This document shows, piece after piece, positions 36,719-47,300 of a stretch of DNA of 64,000 nt. Under the pieces are notes generated by a model. The model was not told the origin of the DNA, made no database searches, and saw only the letters and a list, made by a program, of their open reading frames with translations. Position numbers and translations under genes: made by a program. Numbering within the stretch: the stretch's first letter is position 1; each line of letters opens with the position of its first letter. Source of the stretch: Chloroflexus sp. Y-396-1 (GTDB lineage: Bacteria > Chloroflexota > Chloroflexia > Chloroflexales > Chloroflexaceae); NCBI RefSeq assembly GCF_000516515.1, contig NZ_KI911784.1:4316633-4380632 (forward strand), given 5' to 3'.

Positions 36719-37750
36719 GTGAAACGACTAAATAATACGCTTTATGTTACTACACCCGATGCCTATCTCGCACTCGATGGGGAAACCATCTTTATCAGAA
36801 AAGACAAAAATACATCGACCCATTTACCTCTCCACAACCTGGAAAACATTGTTTGTTTCAACTATCATGGGGTCAGTCCAGCCTTAATGCGCGCCTGTGT
36901 TGAACGCAACATAGGGTTAACATTTCTTGATGCCAACGGACGCTTTCAAGCACGGGTCAGCGGTAAGACACGTGGCAACGTGCTGTTGCGCAAAAAACAA
37001 TACCGCATCTCAGAAGATCGTGAATTGCGCGCATCGATTGCCATTGCATTCGTGCAGGGAAAAGTTTATAACTGTCGCAAAGTGCTTGAACGTGCGCTAC
37101 GCGATCATCCGCTTTTGATCGACGTCGAAGCCGTCAGGAATGCATCGGCGTCACTCAAGGAAGCGCTCACGTCCATTTCCAACTGCAACAGCGTAGAAGC
37201 GCTGCTAGCGGTTGAAGGTAACGCTGCCAGCGTTTATTTTGGCGTCTTCGACCACCTCATCTTGCATCAAAAAGATGAGTTTCGCTTTGAGCAGCGATCA
37301 CGCCGACCGCCGCGCAACAATATGAATGCGCTTCTCTCGTTCCTGTACACGCTGCTGACGAACGAAGCGGTCTCGGCGTTAGAAACAGTCGGTCTCGACC
37401 CATACGTCGGCTTTTTGCACTCTGATCGACCAGGTCGGCCATCGCTAGCTCTTGATCTGATCGAAGAGTTACGGCCAATTTTTGCCGACAGATTAGCCTT
37501 ATCCCTTGTGAATCGTAAGCAAATAACAGCAAAAGGATTTACTGCGAAAGAGAGTGGAGGAGTAATTATGGATGAAGATACTCGCAAGCTCGTCATCAAT
37601 GCATGGCAGGAACGGAAGAAGCAAGACATCGTGCATCCATTCTTAAAGGAAAGAATCCCGTTCGGTCTTATCCCGCATGTACAGGCAATGCTACTGGCAC
37701 GGCATTTGCGAGGTGATCTGGATGCGTATCCGCCATTTTTCTGGAACTGA
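36719..37750 (+). CDS. cas1: Cas1 integrase
   Basis: 343 residues from a GTG at 36719, behind AGGAGG. It has the Cas1 beta-sheet N-terminal domain and an alpha-helical catalytic domain with E166 (VEGNAAS), H234 (GFLHSDRPGR) and D246/E249 (ALDLIEEL), the metal-binding set needed for spacer integration. With Cas2 it inserts new spacers at the leader end of the array just downstream. A GTG start reached via the upstream mini-ORF suggests deliberately limited expression. Confidence 0.96.
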   Translation: MKRLNNTLYVTTPDAYLALDGETIFIRKDKNTSTHLPLHNLENIVCFNYHGVSPALMRACVERNIGLTFLDANGRFQARVSGKTRGNVLLRKKQYRISEDRELRASIAIAFVQGKVYNCRKVLERALRDHPLLIDVEAVRNASASLKEALTSISNCNSVEALLAVEGNAASVYFGVFDHLILHQKDEFRFEQRSRRPPRNNMNALLSFLYTLLTNEAVSALETVGLDPYVGFLHSDRPGRPSLALDLIEELRPIFADRLALSLVNRKQITAKGFTAKESGGVIMDEDTRKLVINAWQERKKQDIVHPFLKERIPFGLIPHVQAMLLARHLRGDLDAYPPFFWN

Positions 37751-37779
37751 CACAAGAAAGGAATGCTGAGCTATCACTG

Positions 37780-37812
37780 GTTGCCTCCCGCGAGAGAGGC
37801 ATGGATCAAAAC
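37780..37812 (+). repeat. Solitary degenerate CRISPR repeat between cas1 and cas2
   Basis: 33 nt starting GTTGCCTCCCGCGAG and ending GGATCAAAAC. Compared with the array repeat it matches 26 of 33 positions without gaps; all seven differences are transitions (positions 3, 12, 16, 18, 22, 28, 29). Stem pair 3-22 changed from C-G to T-A on both sides and 7-18 from T-G to T-A, while 9-16 is now a mismatch. There is no second repeat next to it. It lies on the same strand as the cas genes, 39 nt before the cas2 start, so Cas5c could cut the mRNA here or release a crRNA-like RNA. Confidence 0.85.
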
Positions 37813-37851
37813 AGCGGATATATAACCGAGTTATCACCTAGAAGGACGACT

Positions 37852-38142
37852 ATGCTAGTACTCATTACATACGATGTAAACACAGAAACAGAGATGGGCA
37901 AACGACGCCTACAAAAAGTTGCCAGGATATGTCAGAATTACGGGCAACGAGTGCAGAAGTCTGTATTTGAGTGTATCATTGATGTAGCACAACTCCGGCA
38001 ATTACAAGCACAACTAGAACGCATCATTGACACTGAAACAGACAGCATTCGTTACTACTACCTTGGGAAAGAATGGCGACATCGGGTACAACACATTGGC
38101 GCCAATACTGCTCTTGATATAGAGGGGACAATCATCATGTAA
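37852..38142 (+). CDS. cas2: Cas2
   Basis: 96 residues from the ATG at 37852 (MLVLITYDV with D8, the conserved ferredoxin-fold aspartate), behind AGAAGGAC. An in-frame ATG at 37801, inside the solitary repeat, would add 17 residues that are not part of the Cas2 fold; the shorter start is preferred. Cas2 forms the core dimer of the Cas1-Cas2 integrase. The CRISPR leader follows directly. Confidence 0.95.
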   Translation: MLVLITYDVNTETEMGKRRLQKVARICQNYGQRVQKSVFECIIDVAQLRQLQAQLERIIDTETDSIRYYYLGKEWRHRVQHIGANTALDIEGTIIM

Positions 38143-38147
38143 TCACT

Positions 38148-38186
38148 GCGAACCTGGAGTGCACATAAAAGTGCATGGAGGTTCGC
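38148..38186 (+). terminator. Hairpin just after cas2
   Basis: Stem GCGAACCT (38148-38155) with AGGTTCGC (38179-38186), with inner pairing GTGCAC/GTGCAT around an ATAAAA loop. It begins 6 nt after the cas2 stop. There is no T-tract, so the terminator role is tentative; it could separate the cas mRNA from the leader promoter. Confidence 0.5.
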
Positions 38187-38316
38187 ATTCCCGAAAGTAC
38201 ATTAACAACTACATATGTGAACGTAGAGAATATCTCATATTAAATTGAATACCAATGATCAGGAAATAAAGTACAACATCTAGGGTTGGTGTAATTTTTA
38301 ACCACAAGATATTGCG
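38187..38316 (+). promoter_or_regulatory. CRISPR leader
   Basis: About 130 nt of AT-rich sequence (for example CTCATATTAAATTGAATACC and GTGTAATTTTTAACCACAAG) directly before the first repeat on the cas2 side. It should hold the pre-crRNA promoter and the Cas1-Cas2 integration signals. The conservation of the first repeats and decay of the last repeat agree with this end being the growing end. Confidence 0.75.
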
Positions 38317-41300
38317 GTCGCCTCCCGTGAGGGGGGCGTGGATTGAAACCGAAGGGGGTAGTATGACGATTGGTGACCCGTTGGTCGCCTCCCGTGAGGG
38401 GGGCGTGGATTGAAACCGGTTTGTGCAGGTGGTAGGCCGGTACGGTGGTGGGTCGCCTCCCGTGAGGGGGGCGTGGATTGAAACGGCCTGGCGTGCACCG
38501 AGCGCGAGGATCCGCCCGTGTCGCCTCCCGTGAGGGGGGCGTGGATTGAAACGGAGTAGTAGACGAGGTGAGATGCTGAGCGATGAGGTCGCCTCCCGTG
38601 AGGGGGGCGTGGATTGAAACCGCGAGGTCGTTTGGGTGCTCGCGATGATCGGAGTCGCCTCCCGTGAGGGGGGCGTGGATTGAAACGTTGTTTTATGCGT
38701 CGGCGTATCGGGTTGTTACTGGTCGCCTCCCGTGAGGGGGGCGTGGATTGAAACTTCGGGCCAACCCCCCTCATCGCAAGAGGGGGGGTGTCGCCTCCCG
38801 TGAGGGGGGCGTGGATTGAAACTTGAAGATGGGCCGGTAGTCGTGGTAGTGGTGGGTCGCCTCCCGTGAGGGGGGCGTGGATTGAAACTGGCGATCTTGC
38901 TGCTGGCGTGGATTGCCGGCAGCGCGTCGCCTCCCGTGAGGGGGGCGTGGATTGAAACGTTGCGGGGTCGTTATGGGGGAGGGAAAACATCGCTGTCGCC
39001 TCCCGTGAGGGGGGCGTGGATTGAAACAGGCGTGCGTTGGGCATACCGTTGTGGTGGTATGGTCGCCTCCCGTGAGGGGGGCGTGGATTGAAACACGATC
39101 GTGATGGCCGTGAACTTCAGGCGTGCGTCGCCTCCCGTGAGGGGGGCGTGGATTGAAACGGATCCGCCCGTCGCCGTCACCGCAGGCAACCCACGTCGCC
39201 TCCCGTGAGGGGGGCGTGGATTGAAACGGATCCGCCCGTCGCCGTCACCGCAGGCAACCCGTCGCCTCCCGTGAGGGGGGCGTGGATTGAAACGTACTGC
39301 GTCTCAGGATCACCAGACGCACCCTCGTCGCCTCCCGTGAGGGGGGCGTGGATTGAAACCGCAACCGAGATAGGCGTAGGGAAAAGAACTGGGTCGCCTC
39401 CCGTGAGGGGGGCGTGGATTGAAACGTACTGCGTCTCAGGATCACCAGACGCACCCTCGTCGCCTCCCGTGAGGGGGGCGTGGATTGAAACCTTGCACGG
39501 GCTGGCGTCTGTCAAGGTCTTGCAAGTCGCCTCCCGTGAGGGGGGCGTGGATTGAAACGTTGTTTTATGCTTCGGCGTATCGGGTTTTGGCTGGTCGCCT
39601 CCCGTGAGGGGGGCGTGGATTGAAACATCGAAGCACTTGAAAGATGAGCTTGCGTACTTGTCGCCTCCCGTGAGGGGGGCGTGGATTGAAACGTTGACGG
39701 CGTGGTGCACATGGTCGGCTGGAGCGGGTCGCCTCCCGTGAGGGGGGCGTGGATTGAAACGTTGGCGGTGGATATCCCTCTCCCAGGCTTGGGGTCGCCT
39801 CCCGTGAGGGGGGCGTGGATTGAAACTCATTGCAGGTGCGGCATTCCTTATCCGCACATTGTCGCCTCCCGTGAGGGGGGCGTGGATTGAAACTTTCCAA
39901 CGTGCGTCACACATCACACGTACCCGGTCGCCTCCCGTGAGGGGGGCGTGGATTGAAACAGTCTTGGGTGTTGCGGGGTTGCGGGAATGCTCCTGTCGCC
40001 TCCCGTGAGGGGGGCGTGGATTGAAACTTGAAGATGGGCCGGTAGTCGTGGTAGTGGTGCAGGTCGCCTCCCGTGAGGGGGGCGTGGATTGAAACCGGTT
40101 TGTGCAGGTGGTAGGCCGGTACGGTGGTGGTCGCCTCCCGTGAGGGGGGCGTGGATTGAAACGTTGACGGCGTGGTGCACATGGTCGGCTGGAGCGGGTC
40201 GCCTCCCGTGAGGGGGGCGTGGATTGAAACGTTGGCGGTGGATATCCCTCTCCCAGGCTTGGGGTCGCCTCCCGTGAGGGGGGCGTGGATTGAAACGCCT
40301 CTCGCCGTATATTACGGCTATTGTCGGTGTCGCCTCCCGTGAGGGGGGCGTGGATTGAAACGGATATACCCCGATAACGGCGCGTCTGGTGATCCTGAGT
40401 CGCCTCCCGTGAGGGGGGCGTGGATTGAAACTCCGAACTGGGGAACCCAGGGTACGTAAGCGTGATGTCGCCTCCCGTGAGGGGGGCGTGGATTGAAACG
40501 TGTTATATCGAAGGGGGTAGTATGACGATCGGGTCGCCTCCCGTGAGGGGGGCGTGGATTGAAACGGATATACCCCGATGACGGTGCGTCTGGTGATCCT
40601 GTCGCCTCCCGTGAGGGGGGCGTGGATTGAAACGTGTTATATCGAAGGGGGTAGTATGACGATCGGGGTCGCCTCCCGTGAGGGGGGCGTGGATTGAAAC
40701 GGTCGTGGGTGTTACGAGGTTGTGGAAGTGCACCTCGTCGCCTCCCGTGAGGGGGGCGTGGATTGAAACGCGGATTGTTGGTCTACATTGGTGGATATAC
40801 CACGTCGCCTCCCGTGAGGGGGGCGTGGATTGAAACGCCGGTGGTCGAAGTGTCTGATCCGTCCGGTGTGTCGCCTCCCGTGAGGGGGGCGTGGATTGAA
40901 ACGCAACATACGCCATAAGCTCCCTTGTTCCACCCCGTCGCCTCCCGTGAGGGGGGCGTGGATTGAAACGGGAACGACTGAACATGACGCGAGAGGGGGA
41001 TAACGTCGCCTCCCGTGAGGGGGGCGTGGATTGAAACTCGTATAATCGGGTTGCATTGGTGGATATACCAGTCGCCTCCCGTGAGGGGGGCGTGGATTGA
41101 AACACTGTTAACGTCCCGTCATGGGTTACGCGGATAGAGTCGCCTCCCGTGAGGGGGGCGTGGATTGAAACTTGGGAGTTGTGGGGCTGCGGCAATGCTC
41201 CTCCGAGTCGCCTCCCGTGAGGGGGGCGTGGATTGAAACTCGTATAATCGGGTTGCATTGGTGGATATACCAGTCGCCTCCCGTGAGGGGGGCGTGGATT

Positions 41301-44300
41301 GAAACTCGTACTTGTATGCGCCGAAGGTGGTCTTTATTAGTCGCCTCCCGTGAGGGGGGCGTGGATTGAAACACTGTTAACGTCCCGTCATGGGTTACGC
41401 GGATAGGTCGCCTCCCGTGAGGGGGGCGTGGATTGAAACCCTGGCCGACGTCGGTCGGTTTTAGTGTTGTATGGTCGCCTCCCGTGAGGGGGGCGTGGAT
41501 TGAAACTACGGGGTACTGGTGGTGGTTAGACCCGACGTCGTCGCCTCCCGTGAGGGGGGCGTGGATTGAAACGATGCCTCTTGACGGTGCCGGTGTTGGC
41601 GCTTTGGGTCGCCTCCCGTGAGGGGGGCGTGGATTGAAACTCTTTGGGTTGAGGTTAAGACGTGTAGCCACCCAGGTCGCCTCCCGTGAGGGGGGCGTGG
41701 ATTGAAACGCATTTCTGTGGGTTGTTTTTGTGTTGTTCCGGTCGCCTCCCGTGAGGGGGGCGTGGATTGAAACACGACCGGTAGCACCAACGGCACATTC
41801 GCACACACCCGTCGCCTCCCGTGAGGGGGGCGTGGATTGAAACGATGCCTCTTGACGGTGCCGGTGTTGGCGCTTTGGGTCGCCTCCCGTGAGGGGGGCG
41901 TGGATTGAAACTCTTTGGGTTGAGGTTAAGACGTGTAGCCACCCAGGTCGCCTCCCGTGAGGGGGGCGTGGATTGAAACGCATTTCTGTGGGTTGTTTTT
42001 GTGTTGTTCCGGTCGCCTCCCGTGAGGGGGGCGTGGATTGAAACGCACACACCCAGGCAATCTGGCCAGACTTGGCGTCGCCTCCCGTGAGGGGGGCGTG
42101 GATTGAAACGCGAGACGATGAGGCCATACGACCTTAGCCGCCGAGTCGCCTCCCGTGAGGGGGGCGTGGATTGAAACACGATGGCGTTACGCATCAAACC
42201 GCGTGAAACGGGTCGCCTCCCGTGAGGGGGGCGTGGATTGAAACGGGCTACGGGCCGTTCGGCGTCTCGATCCCGTCGTCGCCTCCCGTGAGGGGGGCGT
42301 GGATTGAAACGGGCTACGGGCCGTTCGGCGTCTCGATCCCGTCGTGTCGCCTCCCGTGAGGGGGGCGTGGATTGAAACTCTCGCTGCGAATCGGCGGCGA
42401 ACTCGATCAACGTCGCCTCCCGTGAGGGGGGCGTGGATTGAAACTCACTTGCCCGTCGCCGCCTCAATCGAGCGCGGAGTCGCCTCCCGTGAGGGGGGCG
42501 TGGATTGAAACCGTGTTGGTGGTACGCATTGGAAACTAGGGACGGCGTCGCCTCCCGTGAGGGGGGCGTGGATTGAAACGAGCGCGTCGTCGTAGAGCGA
42601 CCTGATAACGGCGAGTCGCCTCCCGTGAGGGGGGCGTGGATTGAAACGAGGTATCGGGAAATTGGGATCGGCGTGGTCGGCTCTGTCGCCTCCCGTGAGG
42701 GGGGCGTGGATTGAAACAAAACTCATAATCATCCCCTCCGTAACGCCAGCCGTCGCCTCCCGTGAGGGGGGCGTGGATTGAAACCCTTAAACCTGGCCCA
42801 CTCATCTACCGTACTCCCGTCGCCTCCCGTGAGGGGGGCGTGGATTGAAACAGTCTTGGGTGTTGCGGGGTTGTGGAAGTGCTCGTCGCCTCCCGTGAGG
42901 GGGGCGTGGATTGAAACATCAGGATATATCCGAACCGACGTCCCCTGGGCAGTCGCCTCCCGTGAGGGGGGCGTGGATTGAAACGTCTTGGATGTCGGGG
43001 AGCGAAAGAAATGTAAGGGTCGCCTCCCGTGAGGGGGGCGTGGATTGAAACCGGTTTGTGCAGGTGGTAGGCCGGTACGGTGGTGTCGCCTCCCGTGAGG
43101 GGGGCGTGGATTGAAACACGATCGTGATGGTCGTGAACTTCCGCAAGGCACGTCGCCTCCCGTGAGGGGGGCGTGGATTGAAACCCCCCACCTAACCGCC
43201 CCCTTAACCACACAACCCTGTCGCCTCCCGTGAGGGGGGCGTGGATTGAAACCATCCGATCATATATACCGTCCCGTCCACATAGGTCGCCTCCCGTGAG
43301 GGGGGCGTGGATTGAAACCACGCGAGCCAGAGTACATATAGCCCAACCAACAGGTCGCCTCCCGTGAGGGGGGCGTGGATTGAAACCTCATCCGCACGTT
43401 ACGAAATGGGTAACCCGCCATGGTCGCCTCCCGTGAGGGGGGCGTGGATTGAAACCATAATGATGTTGTGATATGTTATTGTGGTGATGTCGCCTCCCGT
43501 GAGGGGGGCGTGGATTGAAACTACGAATTGGCTGCGGAGTGCGACGTACGTTCGCGTCGCCTCCCGTGAGGGGGGCGTGGATTGAAACTCCACCCCCCAG
43601 CTCGTTGCTGGGGGTGCTTGCATGTCGCCTCCCGTGAGGGGGGCGTGGATTGAAACCATGTCCGTCGTGGATATACCGCGACGGCTACGGGTCGCCTCCC
43701 GTGAGGGGGGCGTGGATTGAAACGCAGGATGGTACGTATCAAAAGGAATATGATCAACGGTCGCCTCCCGTGAGGGGGGCGTGGATTGAAACGTGGGTGG
43801 AATCTCTGAGTGAGGGATGATCGGCAGTCGCCTCCCGTGAGGGGGGCGTGGATTGAAACTGTTGCCATCGCGACGGGGTCGGGCTACGGGCCGGTCGCCT
43901 CCCGTGAGGGGGGCGTGGATTGAAACGACGGAGCCCGTTAACCAGATCATCGCGCCACCTGTCGCCTCCCGTGAGGGGGGCGTGGATTGAAACCCCCCAT
44001 CAACCATCCCACCATCACCCGTTTCCCCCGGTCGCCTCCCGTGAGGGGGGCGTGGATTGAAACCCCGCGGAACGATCCGCAAGACAGCGGTTGCGCGTCG
44101 CCTCCCGTGAGGGGGGCGTGGATTGAAACCCCCCGCAACCATCCCCCCAGCACCCGTTGCCCCGTCGCCTCCCGTGAGGGGGGCGTGGATTGAAACAGTC
44201 GATGCTCGATGAGGCCGCAGCGCTGCTCGAGTCGCCTCCCGTGAGGGGGGCGTGGATTGAAACTTCGTGGGCGGCGGTATGAGGTGTTGTTCGAATACGT

Positions 44301-47300
44301 CGCCTCCCGTGAGGGGGGCGTGGATTGAAACCCCCCCTCAACCTTCCCCCCCGCAACCTTCCCCGTCGCCTCCCGTGAGGGGGGCGTGGATTGAAACCCA
44401 CCCCATGTGGGGGATGCGCCGCACCGCGTTGCGTCGCCTCCCGTGAGGGGGGCGTGGATTGAAACTGATCCTGTCCCTCTTTCCGGGATTGGCGCAGAGG
44501 TCGCCTCCCGTGAGGGGGGCGTGGATTGAAACCGCGCAGATGAGGCCATACGCTAGCCGCCGAGGTCGCCTCCCGTGAGGGGGGCGTGGATTGAAACACC
44601 CTCGCATTGCAGTTGAAGGCAAGAGAAACGGGTCGCCTCCCGTGAGGGGGGCGTGGATTGAAACACCGGCGACGGGTGGATCATCGGCTCCGTCTCCGTG
44701 TCGCCTCCCGTGAGGGGGGCGTGGATTGAAACGTTATTCGCACCGTCATCCGAACTTTTCTCGGGTCGCCTCCCGTGAGGGGGGCGTGGATTGAAACCCC
44801 CGCGCAACCATCCCCGTGCAACCGTCCGCAAGTCGCCTCCCGTGAGGGGGGCGTGGATTGAAACATGACTCGGGGGGTTGTAAAGCACTACGATGAGGTC
44901 GCCTCCCGTGAGGGGGGCGTGGATTGAAACTCGATGCAGGCCTCGTATATCCACGTAGTACGGTCGCCTCCCGTGAGGGGGGCGTGGATTGAAACTTGAT
45001 CGACGAGGCGTGGGAAATATTCTCACCCGAGTCGCCTCCCGTGAGGGGGGCGTGGATTGAAACTGGTGATCATCCTGATCCTCACCCTCACCACCCCGTC
45101 GCCTCCCGTGAGGGGGGCGTGGATTGAAACGGGTTGACTGGGCGGGCACACAACTGCGGGTGTCGTCGCCTCCCGTGAGGGGGGCGTGGATTGAAACGCT
45201 ACAAACGGTAGAAAGACTAGGTGTTGAGGTGGTCGCCTCCCGTGAGGGGGGCGTGGATTGAAACATGGGCGGCTAGCGTCGTATGGCCTCGTCTGCGCGC
45301 AAGTCGCCTCCCGTGAGGGGGGCGTGGATTGAAACCTGAAGATGGGCCGGTAGTCGTGGTAGTGGTGGCGTCGCCTCCCGTGAGGGGGGCGTGGATTGAA
45401 ACTTCCTCAAGCCCGCGTCTGCGCCACTCCGCCGTGTCGCCTCCCGTGAGGGGGGCGTGGATTGAAACCCCAACCGCGTGTTTGCCCTCTACGACACCGC
45501 CGTCGCCTCCCGTGAGGGGGGCGTGGATTGAAACTTGTCATAAGAGCAGTTTGGCGAACGATTGCAGGGTCGCCTCCCGTGAGGGGGGCGTGGATTGAAA
45601 CTGGTTGGGTAAGTTGTTACGGGGAGGTGTAAGCGTGTCGCCTCCCGTGAGGGGGGCGTGGATTGAAACCGCAGAGCACTCGGCGTCCCCGTCTGGTGGT
45701 ACGGTCGCCTCCCGTGAGGGGGGCGTGGATTGAAACTCCACCCCCAGCTCGTTGCTGGGGGTGTTTTGCGTCGCCTCCCGTGAGGGGGGCGTGGATTGAA
45801 ACCCAACTTACGTGGGGAATGCGCCGCACCGCGTGGCGGTCGCCTCCCGTGAGGGGGGCGTGGATTGAAACGAAGATACGCCAACTCGTCTTTCAGGTGC
45901 TTAGGTCGCCTCCCGTGAGGGGGGCGTGGATTGAAACACACTATTACACTCGACATTTTTAGGGAATTGGGTCGCCTCCCGTGAGGGGGGCGTGGATTGA
46001 AACGGACGACCGCCCGCCCGTAAACGTCACCCGCCACGTCGCCTCCCGTGAGGGGGGCGTGGATTGAAACACGGTACGCGGATGCATCACACTGAGCGAT
46101 GGTGTCGCCTCCCGTGAGGGGGGCGTGGATTGAAACACTACAAACGGTAGATACACTTGATACAACGATGAGTCGCCTCCCGTGAGGGGGGCGTGGATTG
46201 AAACTTTATCCAACTCTCTTTGGGGGTTGTGTCAGACGGTCGCCTCCCGTGAGGGGGGCGTGGATTGAAACCGTTCTCGACGTCGGCGAGCGAAAGAAAT
46301 GTAAGGTCGCCTCCCGTGAGGGGGGCGTGGATTGAAACCCCGGAGCGGGTATGATCGATAGCATCTACACCGAGTCGCCTCCCGTGAGGGGGGCGTGGAT
46401 TGAAACTATGAACTCGCTGCGGAGTCGGATGTTCGCTCACTCGTCGCCTCCCGTGAGGGGGGCGTGGATTGAAACCGATATCTCAAAACTCATAACTCCC
46501 ACCATCATCGTCGCCTCCCGTGAGGGGGGCGTGGATTGAAACCCCCATCACCCATTGCCCCCGCAACCGTCCCCCGTCGCCTCCCGTGAGGGGGGCGTGG
46601 ATTGAAACGTTTGCGCGGGTATGCGAGGAAAGCATTGCGGAGGTCGCCTCCCGTGAGGGGGGCGTGGATTGAAACCGCGTAGTGTGGCTGCGAGGGAGGT
46701 ACGGGGGAGGGTCGCCTCCCGTGAGGGGGGCGTGGATTGAAACGCGGCGTATGACGATGCAGTCGAGTACGCCCGATGTCGCCTCCCGTGAGGGGGGCGT
46801 GGATTGAAACGCATTGGCGTGCACGGAGCGCGAGAACTCACCGGGTCGCCTCCCGTGAGGGGGGCGTGGATTGAAACCCTACAAGCCATACCATAGCCGT
46901 TACCTCACTTGTCGCCTCCCGTGAGGGGGGCGTGGATTGAAACTTCGGCTACATGAAGGCGTTGCTCGACACACTCGTCGCCTCCCGTGAGGGGGGCGTG
47001 GATTGAAACTCTCATCCGCACCTTGCGCAACGGGTAGCATATGCGTCGCCTCCCGTGAGGGGGGCGTGGATTGAAACACGTTACCATCCTACACTGGGCG
47101 GTGTTTTGGGGTCGCCTCCCGTGAGGGGGGCGTGGATTGAAACTCAAGGTTATCCGTGGTGGTTAGTCGTGTTGTTGTCGCCTCCCGTGAGGGGGGCGTG
47201 GATTGAAACCTCTGCAACTTTTGCGTGGACATGGCGTATAAGTCGCCTCCCGTGAGGGGGGCGTGGATTGAAACAGGTGTTAGGCCGGTACGGTGGTGGC

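Noticed and set aside
37801-37851. 17-residue N-terminal extension of Cas2
   Set aside because: It is in frame but starts inside the solitary repeat without a well-spaced ribosome site; Cas2 proteins start at the MLVLITYDV strand.
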